Shown here: positions 1 through 7,897 of the stretch, in pieces | How the letters are laid out: every line of letters starts with the position of its first letter | Position numbering within the stretch: the first letter of the stretch is position 1 | Source: PALSA-612 sp963773055 | Lineage (GTDB): Bacteria > Actinomycetota > Thermoleophilia > Gaiellales > Gaiellaceae | Length of the DNA: 64,000 nt | NCBI GenBank assembly: GCA_963773055.1 | Contig: CAVYZL010000006.1 | Coordinates: 310,001 to 374,000 of the forward strand | Direction: 5' to 3' | Position numbers and translations under genes: made by a program | Notes under the pieces: model-generated | What the model saw: only the letters and a program-made list of their open reading frames with translations | Database searches by the model: none | Told to the model about the DNA's origin: nothing

Positions 1-1269
1 GCCGCCGAACTGCAGCGTGTTCGAGGTGGCGGCGAAGTACGCCTCCGCGCGCACGTAGATGCCGGGCACGGGGGAATCGAGGGCGAGGCCGAGTCGCCGC
101 AGCGGACGTTCGAGCGCCGGCTCCGGCTTGAAGCCGGGATAGAAGCCACCTGCGCTGAGCAGCGTGTACGGTCGCTCGCCCCAGGCCAGTCTCGCCGCCG
201 CATCACCGCTGACCGTGAAGACTCCGAGCGCGTGGGAGTCGACGAGTGAGGCGTCGATCGAGAGCATGCTGCGCGCGAAGTCGAGGATGCCGAGCGCGTC
301 GATTTGGAGGTGCAGGAGAGGCAGGTCCTTCGGCGGCACCTGGACGACGAGCCGGCCGAGGAGGACGATCCGGGCTGGCCCTGGAAACTCGATGAGGACG
401 GCGAGCGAGCCCTCGAGAAAGGCCATGCCAGCGCCAGGAATGTCCAGCCACGTGATCTGGGCGGTCGGGCCGACAACGGCGGCGCCCGGCTTCGGCCGGA
501 ACATCGTCTCCAGCGCCCGCAGGACGTCTGGCGCGTTTCGCTCCGGGTCGCCTGCGAACAGCGCATCACCAGCGCTGCCGTCGGCAATGCGCCGCCTGAT
601 CTCGTCGACGTCGACCTCGCGGTTGATGCAGACGAGCCCGCCCACGGCGCTGAGCGCGAAGCCGAACCCGAGCTGGATTCCCGGTGTGAAGCGCGCAACG
701 AGGAGGAGCGCTACAGCGAGCGCCCCGGGCGCGTCCTCAACGACACCGAACGCGCGCACGTCAACGACACCGAGCCGGAGCCCGAGCGCTCCGGCGAACC
801 GCGCGCGCGGTTCCTGGCGGTACTCGAGCGTGCCCGCGCCGCCGAAGGGCGGGAAGCCGAGAGACACCCCGACGGACGACGGAGCCTGGAGTCCGAGGAC
901 TAGCGGCGGCGTCGCTCCGTCGAAGCTCGCGATAAGGCGGGGAGCGTCGACGTGCAGCGAGAGCGGCCCGAGCGCCGCGTCGACGTGCAGGCCGTCGGGG
1001 GCGACGAGACCGTCGAGTCCCGGGATGGCGGGGAGCTGCTTCTTGAGGGCGTCCTTCGCCAGCTGGTCGCGACTCACGCCGACTCTCGCCGCCAGCGCGT
1101 TCAGTGCCGCGTCGAGCGCTGGCGCCGCCTGCTGCCAGCTCGCCTGGTCCGGTGCGGCGACGAGCTGTTCCACGGCGTTGTAGACCGCGCGGGCCTCGGC
1201 CGGGGCTTGTGCCTCTACCGGCCCAACGAGCGCGCGTGTCCCCGCGCGCAACGCGTCAGCGCCGAGCAT
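1..1269 (-). CDS. DUF6603-type large protein, 5' part only (runs off left edge)
   Basis: An uninterrupted frame of 423 codons starts at an ATG at 1269 and continues past base 1, so only the N-terminal part is present. The start is well supported: GAGGAGGGTGA lies immediately upstream. Codon third positions are almost all G or C. The translation has an alanine-rich N-terminal segment and then beta-rich, glycine-rich sequence with motifs such as FTPGIQLGFGFAL, followed by GGLVCINREVDVDEIRRRI, and later VSGDAAARLAWGERPYTLLSAGGFYPGF. I recognise these from memory as the pattern of Pfam DUF6603, found in very large actinobacterial and cyanobacterial proteins of unknown role, sometimes near contractile-injection or phage-tail-like genes. 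That genomic association is recalled, not shown here. No function is assigned. It lies outside the tRNA-bounded island to its right. Confidence 0.72.
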   Translation of the reverse strand, partial: MLGADALRAGTRALVGPVEAQAPAEARAVYNAVEQLVAAPDQASWQQAAPALDAALNALAARVGVSRDQLAKDALKKQLPAIPGLDGLVAPDGLHVDAALGPLSLHVDAPRLIASFDGATPPLVLGLQAPSSVGVSLGFPPFGGAGTLEYRQEPRARFAGALGLRLGVVDVRAFGVVEDAPGALAVALLLVARFTPGIQLGFGFALSAVGGLVCINREVDVDEIRRRIADGSAGDALFAGDPERNAPDVLRALETMFRPKPGAAVVGPTAQITWLDIPGAGMAFLEGSLAVLIEFPGPARIVLLGRLVVQVPPKDLPLLHLQIDALGILDFARSMLSIDASLVDSHALGVFTVSGDAAARLAWGERPYTLLSAGGFYPGFKPEPALERPLRRLGLALDSPVPGIYVRAEAYFAATSNTLQFGG

Positions 1270-1340
1270 TCACCCTCCTCGAGCCGACGGGGATCTCGTG
1301 GGCGCGGAGCGGGATGTCGAGCGCGAGCATGGCCCTTCCG

Positions 1341-1482
1341 CTACGGGATCTTGAACCAGCCGTACCCCGCCGCGACGTTGCCCCTGCGCGCTCAGCCTCG
1401 TGCCGACCGTGCGACCGCTGTCCATCGCAGACCACCGGGGACCATGCGACTCGTGGAGCGTGGAGGCGGGGAGCTGCGCCAT
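1341..1482 (-). CDS. Small ORF upstream of the DUF6603 gene, likely one-base frame error
   Basis: A strong Shine-Dalgarno (GGAGGTAGCG) precedes an ATG at 1482. The first 34 codons (MAQLPASTLHESHG...) are G/C-rich at position 3. After the C-run at 1381-1384 the third-position signal moves to another frame that reads NVAAGYGWFKIP and stops at 1341-1343. Removing one base from that run gives a clean 46-residue protein. Read uncorrected, the frame continues to a TGA at 1270-1272 that abuts the ATG of the DUF6603 gene. No family is recognised. Position suggests co-transcription with the DUF6603 gene. Confidence 0.4.
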
Positions 1483-1672
1483 CGCTACCTCCTCTGACGG
1501 TGTTTCGATCATCACAAAGGCGTGCGCGGCCGTCAAGGAACCACGATGACCCGCGACTCCTCGCTTCGTTCGGGCTTTGGGATCGTTGACGACGGGTCTG
1601 ATTACACCGCGCTGACAACGGACACTGACTCCGGCGTGCCGGAGGTCGTGGCAGAGGCCGAACTTGGCTCTA

Positions 1673-1734
1673 TGACCTCCGGCCTGTCAGGTGGAGCGTG
1701 CCGGGATCGAACCGGCGACCTCCGGCTTGCAAAG
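1673..1734 (-). repeat. Left att-like copy: 3' half of tRNA-Ala
   Basis: These 62 bases match 13491-13552 exactly. They include 19 bases beyond the tRNA 3' end, then the acceptor 3' strand, T arm, variable region and anticodon loop of tRNA-Ala, and break off at the anticodon. The D arm and 5' half are missing. This is the standard footprint left by a tyrosine-integrase element entering a tRNA 3' end: partial copy on one side, intact gene on the other. Confidence 0.85.
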
Positions 1735-1784
1735 AGCGCTTGATGCTCGCCGTGGGCCGCTGTTAGCGGCTAGTTCCGTGTTGT

Positions 1785-1804
1785 AGAGCCGTTCGGACGG
1801 CTCT
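1785..1804. terminator. Hairpin with TCGG loop, terminator-like
   Basis: A perfect 8-bp stem (AGAGCCGT / ACGGCTCT) closes a TCGG loop and is followed on the plus strand by TTTGT. The short T-run makes it a modest intrinsic terminator. No plus-strand gene precedes it. It could equally serve minus-strand transcripts from the gene ending at 2087, where the far side begins with A residues only. Confidence 0.45.
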
Positions 1805-2086
1805 TTGTCGGTCGATCGTTCGTCACTATTCGCCGTCTTTGGTTTCCACGGCGTTTCCAAGAAAGCCACGACCTTCGATCCCCTCCGGAGGGATTGAGAC
1901 AAGTCCCTTAGCGCGTGACGAGTAGCCACACGAATCCAAATACGAGGGCGATCTGGCCGAGCAATAGAGCTAGTCGCTCAGCGGGCAGGCCCGAGACAGA
2001 CACTGGCGCGACGCCTGGCCACGCACATCGACGATCGACCGCCAGTGGCCACGCCGGGCCACGCCCACTCGCTTGGCCGCCGAACT

Positions 2087-3370
2087 TCAGGGAGTCGTCG
2101 GAGCGCTGGGCGACCCCTCGCGGAGCTTCGCGATCACCTGCTCGGCTTCGCGCAAGTCCTTGGCCAGCGTCTGGAGAAGCTTCCAGCCGATGACGCCGTT
2201 CGTCTGGATGAGGGGACGGAGCTCCCAGACCGTGAGCCCCCAGCACACGAGGTCGTCGACGGCGGTGACCGTCGCGATGCGCACGCCCTCATCGATCAGC
2301 GCGACCTCGCCGAAGTAGTCGCCGGACCCCAGCGTCGCCCGCAGCTCGCCCCCGATCGTGACCGTGGCATCGCCCGACTCGATCAGGTAGAAGGCCGCTC
2401 CGCCGGAGCCCTCCTTGATCACCGTCTCGCCCTTGGGGAACGAACGCTTCTTGAACAGGGCGGCGACCGCAGCGACCTCCTTGCGGTCGAGCTCAGAGAA
2501 AAGGCGGACCCTCTGCACCACGTCGACCGCTGCGCCCGGCGACTTGCCGTCCTGGCCGCCCACTCGGGTGATCGCCCGGCACTGGAGGAGATAGAACTGC
2601 CCGCCGGCGAAGGCCCATTCAATGTCGCGCGCGGGGCCGTAGACCTCCTCGCAGCGGCCGGCCAGCCGGTGCAGATCTTCGAGCTGGGCATCATCCAGGC
2701 AGAGCTGTTCGGCAAGCTCGGGCGATAACTGCTCCTCGACCGTGCCGCCCTCGGGGAGCTTCCGGATGGCGATCTTCTTCAGTCCCGCCGTGCGCTCGAG
2801 CACCTCGCCGGACCGGTCGATGCGGAAGTGATCCGGGATCACCAGGCCGGCAACGACCGCCTCGCCGAGCCCCCAGCTCGCTTCGATCACTCGTTCGTCG
2901 GCGCCGTCGATCGGGTTTCGAGTGAACATGACGCCGGCGCATTCGGGGTCGAGCAGCGACTGGACGACGACACCCACGCTGGGCTGCCTGAAGAGCCCGA
3001 CGCGCTGCCGGTAGGTGATCGCCGAGTCCGAGTTGGCCGACCACCAGATCTCCCGCAACGCATCCGCCACCGCGTCCACCCCGGGCACGTTGAGCAGCGT
3101 CATGTGCTGCCCGGCGAAGCTCGCCTCCGCCCCGTCCTCGTCGACCGCCGACGAGCGCACAGCGAGCGGGCTGCCGAGCGGCCGGACGAGCTCCGCGACG
3201 TCCGCGATCGCCTGCCTCTCGCCCCCGGCGACCGCCTCGACGACCGCGCCCGAGAGCGCGACGCCGGGCGGGAGCGGCAGGCCCGACCGTGCCGCCTCTC
3301 CCAGCCCGACGGCCTTCGAGCCGAACAGAGACTCGTCGTGTGCTCGCTCGAGCGGGACGACGCCCTCCAT
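2087..3370 (-). CDS. PEP/pyruvate-binding (PPDK N-type) ATP domain protein with C-terminal cNMP-binding domain
   Basis: 427 residues. Residues 1-285 match the nucleotide-binding half of PEP synthase, PPDK and rifampin phosphotransferase: SKAVGLGEAARSGLPLPPGV near the N terminus, VRSSAVDEDGAEASFAGQ (the conserved RSSA/SFAGQ loop), and DIEWAFAGGQFYLLQCRAIT closing the ATP-grasp. Residues about 295-410 form a Crp-like cyclic-nucleotide domain with the phosphate-binding cassette GDYFGEVALIDEGVRIATV, retaining the Glu and Arg that contact cAMP in known members. The expected reaction is autophosphorylation of a catalytic His by ATP, but that His lies on the neighbour protein. The ATG at 3370 overlaps the TGA of the upstream gene (ATGA), so the two are translationally coupled and probably form one enzyme. 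Substrate unknown; regulation by cAMP is inferred from the domain only. Confidence 0.85.
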   Translation of the reverse strand: MEGVVPLERAHDESLFGSKAVGLGEAARSGLPLPPGVALSGAVVEAVAGGERQAIADVAELVRPLGSPLAVRSSAVDEDGAEASFAGQHMTLLNVPGVDAVADALREIWWSANSDSAITYRQRVGLFRQPSVGVVVQSLLDPECAGVMFTRNPIDGADERVIEASWGLGEAVVAGLVIPDHFRIDRSGEVLERTAGLKKIAIRKLPEGGTVEEQLSPELAEQLCLDDAQLEDLHRLAGRCEEVYGPARDIEWAFAGGQFYLLQCRAITRVGGQDGKSPGAAVDVVQRVRLFSELDRKEVAAVAALFKKRSFPKGETVIKEGSGGAAFYLIESGDATVTIGGELRATLGSGDYFGEVALIDEGVRIATVTAVDDLVCWGLTVWELRPLIQTNGVIGWKLLQTLAKDLREAEQVIAKLREGSPSAPTTP

Positions 3371-5010
3371 CAGAGCACCGCGACCTCGCCGGCCTCCCCG
3401 TCGACGCGAACGCGCGCCCCGTCGGGAATCAGCCCAGTCCCCTCCCGCGTCCCGACCACGCTCGGGATGCCGTACTCGCGTGAGATGATCGCCGCATGTG
3501 AGAGCAGCCCACCCGCGTCCGTCACGATCGCGCCGAGCAGCGGGAGCAGGATGTTGAACGCCTCGGAGGTCGATTCCGTCACCAACACGTCTCCCTGCAC
3601 GATGCGGTCGAACTCGGTTGGCCCCGAGACGAGCCGCGCCGGGCCCTCGTAGACGCCGGAGCTCGCAGCCAGCCCGCGCACGAGCCGCTCCTCGTGCTCG
3701 GCCTGGGAGCTGCCGAAGATCTCGCCAACCCCGGTCAACATCGCCCGCATGATCCGTGCGACCCCAGGCGGCAGCCCGCTCGGGTCGGGCGGAGGCGGCG
3801 GCGGAGGGCCGAGGGTCGCTGGAACGTCCTTCGCGGTGTGGGATGTGCGGAACCCGTGCCGCTCCGCGAGCTCCTCTGCTGATGGTCCGCCCGTGCCAGA
3901 GAGAAGCGCCTTCATCTCCTCGAAGTCGGCGTCGACGAAGTGCTCTGGGTCTTGGATGCGCCCCTTCGCCGCGAGGCGGCGGCCACCGGCGACCACAGCC
4001 CGGCGCATGATCCCCGACGCCCAGATGTCGCTGAAGACGCCGCGCTCGTCGCGCAGACGGTAAGTGAGCCTGGCCTCCTCAAGCAGGCCGTCGAACTCGG
4101 CGCGATGCTCCTCCGGAACCCGGTTGCGGACGTCCGCGATCCGTGCCTCGACATCCGCGTCCGCCTCCTCAGGCACGCCCTCCTCCACGGCGACACGGAT
4201 GGCCCGGAGAAGCGTGTCCGGCATCTCAAGGGCGTAGCGGCCCGAGATGTCGAAGCCGTCGAGCAGCCGGTATCCGACCAGATCGAGATACGCCGACGCG
4301 GCCACCCCCGCCTCGCCCTCGAGCGAGCGCAGCTGCTCCAGCACCTCGTCCGCGTCGGCGTCCGACTCGAGGACCCGTCGGGCGGCGGCGTCTGCGGCGA
4401 TCGCCCCTATTAGTCGCTCGAGCTCCGCCGAAGCGCCCGAGGACACTGGCGACGCGCCGCGCATCAAGCCGAGCAGCTCGGAAGGCGGCAAAGCGGTCCA
4501 GTCACCCACATGGGCAAGAAAGTCTCCGGTCGGCAACATGGCCGCGCCCGTGTGGCGCATGTGCTGGTAGATCATCTCGATGTGGTGGTCGCGGCAGCGC
4601 GTCAGGTACGCGACCAACTCCTCGTCAGAGAGCGCGTCGGGGTCGATCGACTGCAGCTCGCGGTGTCTGGAGATCGAAGTGGGCTTGAAGGTCTCGTCCC
4701 ACTCGCGCAGCTGCTCCCGCCAGAGCTTCCCCTGAAGGGCCTCCTCCGCCCGCTGGAAGCGCGCCGGGATCTCACTGTCTGGAACCGGCACGACCGTCTT
4801 GTAGGCGAAGCCGTCCAGGTATCGGTAGTCGAGCGTGTCGATCAGCATCCCGTAGTAGCTCGTCAGCTCGCGGAAGCCCCGCTTGAACGGCTCCGGGTGC
4901 ATCTCTGCCCAGTAGCGCGAGACCGGCCGCGGGAAGTGAACTGCATCCTGCTCCCAAAACCCCGGCCCGGGAGGATCGAAGCGAAGCTCGGTCACTGCAT
5001 GTGCGGACAT
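3370..5010 (-). CDS. PEP-utilising enzyme, substrate-like plus swivelling His domain
   Basis: 546 residues. The C terminus carries the PEP-utiliser mobile domain: TDAGGLLSHAAIISREYGIP, where His505 is the predicted phosphocarrier, followed by the usual PSVVGT and a small beta-rich end. The first 400 residues are mostly helical and resemble the central substrate domain of rifampin phosphotransferase-type proteins in position and length, though I cannot assign a substrate. A proline run (seven prolines) links the two parts. There is no ATP-binding domain here; it is on the coupled downstream gene. Together the pair makes about 973 residues, close to a one-chain enzyme of this family (about 870) plus the cNMP domain. 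Long 5' region with repeats upstream (5071-5124). Antibiotic inactivation is possible but unproven. Confidence 0.82.
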   Translation of the reverse strand: MSAHAVTELRFDPPGPGFWEQDAVHFPRPVSRYWAEMHPEPFKRGFRELTSYYGMLIDTLDYRYLDGFAYKTVVPVPDSEIPARFQRAEEALQGKLWREQLREWDETFKPTSISRHRELQSIDPDALSDEELVAYLTRCRDHHIEMIYQHMRHTGAAMLPTGDFLAHVGDWTALPPSELLGLMRGASPVSSGASAELERLIGAIAADAAARRVLESDADADEVLEQLRSLEGEAGVAASAYLDLVGYRLLDGFDISGRYALEMPDTLLRAIRVAVEEGVPEEADADVEARIADVRNRVPEEHRAEFDGLLEEARLTYRLRDERGVFSDIWASGIMRRAVVAGGRRLAAKGRIQDPEHFVDADFEEMKALLSGTGGPSAEELAERHGFRTSHTAKDVPATLGPPPPPPPDPSGLPPGVARIMRAMLTGVGEIFGSSQAEHEERLVRGLAASSGVYEGPARLVSGPTEFDRIVQGDVLVTESTSEAFNILLPLLGAIVTDAGGLLSHAAIISREYGIPSVVGTREGTGLIPDGARVRVDGEAGEVAVL

Positions 5011-5819
5011 GTTGACACCTTCCTCTCCTGACTAGACACGGCCCTCGTTGCGATCGTCCTGGTTGCTAGAGGTTCGGTTTCGCGAACGCTCGGTTTCGCG
5101 AACGTCGCAACACCGAACCGAGCGATGTCGAAGCTTGAATAATGACATTTGCTCCGAAGTAGTCGACGAGCTTGAGCGGCTACGCTTCCCTTCGGGCCGG
5201 ACGTGCAGGCCGCTGGCGTTCGCCGTCGAGCCGGTCGCACTCCCTGAGCTCGAGGAAGCGAAAGCCGAAGAAGCCCCTGAGCTAGGAGACCGCACAGGTC
5301 ACAGGCGGCCGTCCAGCTGTGACTTGACGATCGATGCCTCTCGGGTCTGGTCACGACGGAAGGGACCCCCTCCCGAACCGCAGCGTTGGGGGGTGGGGGT
5401 GCGTCTCCGCGCGGATACGACCCTGCCGTAGGCATCTCGCGACTGCTCAAGCCCGTTGCTGAGAACTGCCGATAGAACACGGTGACGTGGTTCGGGCAGA
5501 CATGCTGAATCGGCGGACTGGTCCCTAGCGTGCTCGGACGGAGAAGGCGCAAGCGCGACCTGGAACGCGTCTCGAACCGACGACAGGGATCCGGCGGAGC
5601 TGATTGCTCGCCATCTTCGGCGCTCGATCCGACGATGAGGTCGCGGCGACGGCGACGGTGCGCTTCCTCGCGTGGAGCTCCTATCACTGTTCGCGCTGCG
5701 AGTGCGTCTTTCTCGCCGGCGACGTTGTCCATCGGAGGCGTGCGTCCAACTTTCCATCGTCCGGCTGGACGCTGGACGGGTACTGCGAGACTTGCGTCCA
5801 ACAGTAGACTCGCGCCCCG
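5011..5819. other. Long non-coding interval between PEP pair and hydrolase
   Basis: No frame shows clear third-position G/C bias or family motifs. It holds the 5' flank of the leftward PEP operon, with an AT-richer patch at about 5135-5155 and the repeats at 5071-5124, and the 5' flank of the rightward hydrolase at 5820. A short plus-strand frame ending near 5807 has two Cys pairs (HCSRCECVF and GYCETCVQQ), but its codon use is poor and I do not call it a gene. Confidence 0.5.
5071..5124. promoter_or_regulatory. Candidate operator: tandem 15-mers and overlapping inverted repeats
   Basis: TCGGTTTCGCGAACG occurs twice, at 5074-5088 and 5090-5104 (16-bp period), and each copy contains the palindrome TTCGCGAA. 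The right part supplies complements: GGTTCGGT (5071-5078) pairs with ACCGAACC (5112-5119), and CGCTCGGTT (5087-5095) with AACCGAGCG (5116-5124). It lies 61-114 bases upstream of the PEP-operon start at 5010. Such a layout fits a repressor site or a leader hairpin; which is unknown. Confidence 0.5.
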
Positions 5820-6543
5820 ATGACGACGCTGGTCCGCGACGGCCTGGAACTGCGCTACGAGGTGCGTGGTGGTTCGGGCCCGGCGCTGCTGCTGCCGCAC
5901 TTGAATTTCTCCTGGCCGGATTACCTCGATCTGAGCCTGTTCGCTGAGCGCTTCACGGTGATTACCGCGAGCCCGCGCGGGTTCGCGGACAGCAGCCGGC
6001 TCGACCTAAGTGTTCCCTATCGAGTCGGCGACCTGGCCGACGATCTTATCGCCGTCACACAGGCGGTCGGGTTCGACCGATTTTTCGTATTGGGGTATTC
6101 GTTCACTGGCGCGTTCGCCCCGTGGATCGCGCACCTCACCGGCAAAGCAGACGCGGTCGTCTCGGGTGGCTTCCCCATCGTCGGCGATTACGCCTATCTC
6201 TACCTCGACATCCAACGTCGCACCGAAGCCGCGCAGTCCGATCCCGCTGCCTGGGCTTATGTAGATGCGCGTTTCGACAACCGAGCCGCGCTCGCCTTCT
6301 ACCGGGAACTCTCAGAACTGCCGCCAGACTCGCTGGTTACCGACCTGCCGTGCCCGCTGTTCGCATTCTGGGGCGACCAGGACGAGGAGATCGCTCTCGC
6401 CGGCGGCACAGAACAACTCGCCTCCGGCCTCGACCGCCACGGGCTACAAACACGCCTCTTTCCCCGGCCACGACCACGAGGGCATGCTGGCCAACATCAA
6501 CGATGCGGTCCCCAGCGTGCTTTCCTGGCTCGACCGCCTCTAG
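5820..6543 (+). pseudogene. Alpha/beta hydrolase, intact apart from a one-base frame break
   Basis: The ATG at 5820 opens a typical single-domain hydrolase. The nucleophile elbow is GYSFTG with Ser94, and the acid is probably in FWGDQDEEI. The G-run at 6441-6443 shifts the frame: before it the protein reads LDRHG, and in the next frame it continues YKHASFPGHDHEGM, which supplies the catalytic His, and then NINDAVPSVLSWLDRL and a stop at 6541-6543. Dropping one G restores a normal 240-residue enzyme. I regard this as a probable sequence error rather than true inactivation, because everything on both sides is conserved. Substrate cannot be predicted. It stands alone on the plus strand between long non-coding intervals. 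Confidence 0.72.
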
Positions 6544-6964
6544 TGCTTGCCCGACCTTCTCGGCACTCAAGAGCCCTAGATAGTCGCGTGCGCGAGTGTG
6601 CTCTCGCCCGAGGTAACGGCCGCCAGGCGTGCCAGACAGTCACGCGCGCGACCGCACCCGCTCGCGCCGTGCTGTCCCGGTGCTGTCCCGAACGCGAGAA
6701 AGCGCCGATTAGCAGGGGTGTTCGAGTCCAGGCGGGCCCATTCGCAGCCTAGTAGCCATGCGGGTCTGGCTCTGTTGAGCCATGCGGCTCGTGCGATTCG
6801 TGCTCGATTCGCGGTCCCGTGCAGACCTCGGTGCAGACCTCGAGATTTCGCGCGAGCCGTCGCCGGCGCGGCATGCTCCGACCGTGCCGCGCACGCTCGC
6901 CGAGGTCGTGTACTCGGTCAGCATACTGAAGGTAGGCCGCGAGTCGTGACGAACTGAGCTCGGG
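6544..6964. other. Non-coding interval with a tRNA T-arm-like fragment
   Basis: No gene is recognised. At about 6719-6741 the sequence GTTCGAGTCCAGG followed by GGGCCCAT resembles the T arm and acceptor end of a tRNA. The same words recur at 10920-10941, which suggests mobile-element junction debris from a different tRNA target. Confidence 0.4.
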
Positions 6965-7385
6965 CTACCGCCGCTCGAGGATGCAACGCAAGTACACCTC
7001 GTCGTGGAAGTACGCCAGGCGACCCGGAATGCACGAGATGAACGTCCTATAGTCGTAGAGGCCGCCTCCCATTGGTCCTTCGGCCATCTTCGCACGCAAC
7101 CTCGAGCGACATAGTCGCACCGTCGAAGTCGGGGTGCGAGGAAACGATGTAGCACTCGTCCCCCGCGCCGCGCCGCCGCAGTTCAGCTGTTAGAGGCGTC
7201 GCCCAATACTCAGGGTAAGCGACGTACGTCGCGTAGCGATCATCGAGGTGCGTAAAGTGGTCTAGCGTGCGCGTGAGGCGCTTGCGGCGTTTCCCGTCGC
7301 TGATCAGATAGCGGAACCGTGCTCGCCACTCCGGCGCGATGAAGAGCGCAAGCCCGTCCTCGTGAGCCCTCACGTCAGTGCCCAA
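6965..7385 (-). pseudogene. Hypothetical protein, one-base frame break
   Basis: The ATG at 7385 begins MGTDVRAHEDGLALFIAPEW and codes well to about 7095 (...DFDGATMSLEVA). An extra base at 7094 then shifts the frame. The adjacent frame continues AKMAEGPMGGGLYDYRTFIS and ends ...YFHDEVYLRCILERR with TAG at 6965-6967. Corrected length is about 139 residues, aromatic- and charge-rich, with no signal peptide or membrane segment. I do not recognise the family. It sits just left of the third tRNA-Ala fragment, in the right part of the first half of the island. Confidence 0.55.
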
Positions 7386-7413
7386 CTAACGCATCATCGC
7401 AGCCGCGCGGTCA

Positions 7414-7444
7414 CAGGTGGAGCGTGCCGGGATCGAACCGGCGA
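7414..7444 (-). repeat. Third, short copy of the tRNA-Ala 3' end
   Basis: Thirty-one bases are identical to part of both outer repeats (equivalent to 13507-13537). They cover three bases outside the tRNA, the acceptor 3' strand and the T arm, then diverge (GCCCC instead of CCTCC). This marks a junction inside the island, consistent with two adjacent insertions at the same tRNA. Confidence 0.75.
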
Positions 7445-7504
7445 GCCCCGGCGTGTCAGGCCGACCGAGGGTGTAACACGGCGAGACGTCGTGTCACAAA
7501 TGGC

Positions 7505-7897
7505 TTAGTTGAGCCGAATCGGGCCCTGGCGCGCACGCTCGCGTAACACGGTTCGACGAGGGGCCGCTGACACGGCGCTGACACGGGACCCGTCTCGAGC
7601 GGCCACCTCGACGCGCTCGCCGGCGCCTGCGACCCTTCGCACATAGAGCTCGTCGCCGTCCGACTGCACGATCGAACCGGTGACGACCGCGGGCTCGTCG
7701 AGTTGCCCCACGGGTGGAGGCTCGAGCGCGGCGACCTGCTCGTCGACGACGAGTGTCGGCTCGTCCGCGTCGTCGAGCTCGTGCCCGTCGAGCAGCCCGC
7801 ACGCATCGCGGCGCTCGCGAAGGTCGGTCGGGAAGGTGCGCAGCCACAGGTTGTTGAGCATCTTGGGCGTGAACGTGACGTCGCGGCGACTACTCAT
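7505..7897 (-). CDS. Hypothetical protein coupled to a hydrolase
   Basis: 130 residues from an ATG at 7897 that overlaps the TGA of the upstream hydrolase (ATGA). Third positions are mostly G/C through the first 110 codons, which supports a real gene; the last 20 codons look poorer and may be beyond an indel. The N-terminal part (MSSRRDVTFTPKMLNNLWLR) is basic and helical. The rest is acidic with repeated VV/DE strands. No signal peptide, membrane helix or known motif is seen. Function unknown; coupling suggests it acts with the hydrolase. Confidence 0.5.
   Translation of the reverse strand: MSSRRDVTFTPKMLNNLWLRTFPTDLRERRDACGLLDGHELDDADEPTLVVDEQVAALEPPPVGQLDEPAVVTGSIVQSDGDELYVRRVAGAGERVEVAARDGSRVSAVSAAPRRTVLRERARQGPIRLN

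Larger units (their letters stand above)
1483..2086. other. Gene-free stretch with left att-like repeat and a terminator-like hairpin
   Basis: No convincing gene is visible. Frames here either lack third-position G/C bias or are side products of the tRNA-derived repeat. The stretch holds the partial tRNA-Ala copy (1673-1734) and a hairpin at 1785-1804, and it is the downstream flank of the PEP-binding gene ending at 2087. No integrase fragment could be recognised. Confidence 0.6.

Noticed and set aside
1687..1929. A short minus-strand protein ending CKPEVAGSIPARST
   Set aside because: That ending is the familiar false translation of a tRNA 3' end, here the partial tRNA-Ala copy.
5604..5807. 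Small plus-strand Cys-pair protein before the hydrolase
   Set aside because: Only its end looks ordered. Codon bias is weak and no ribosome-binding site is seen.
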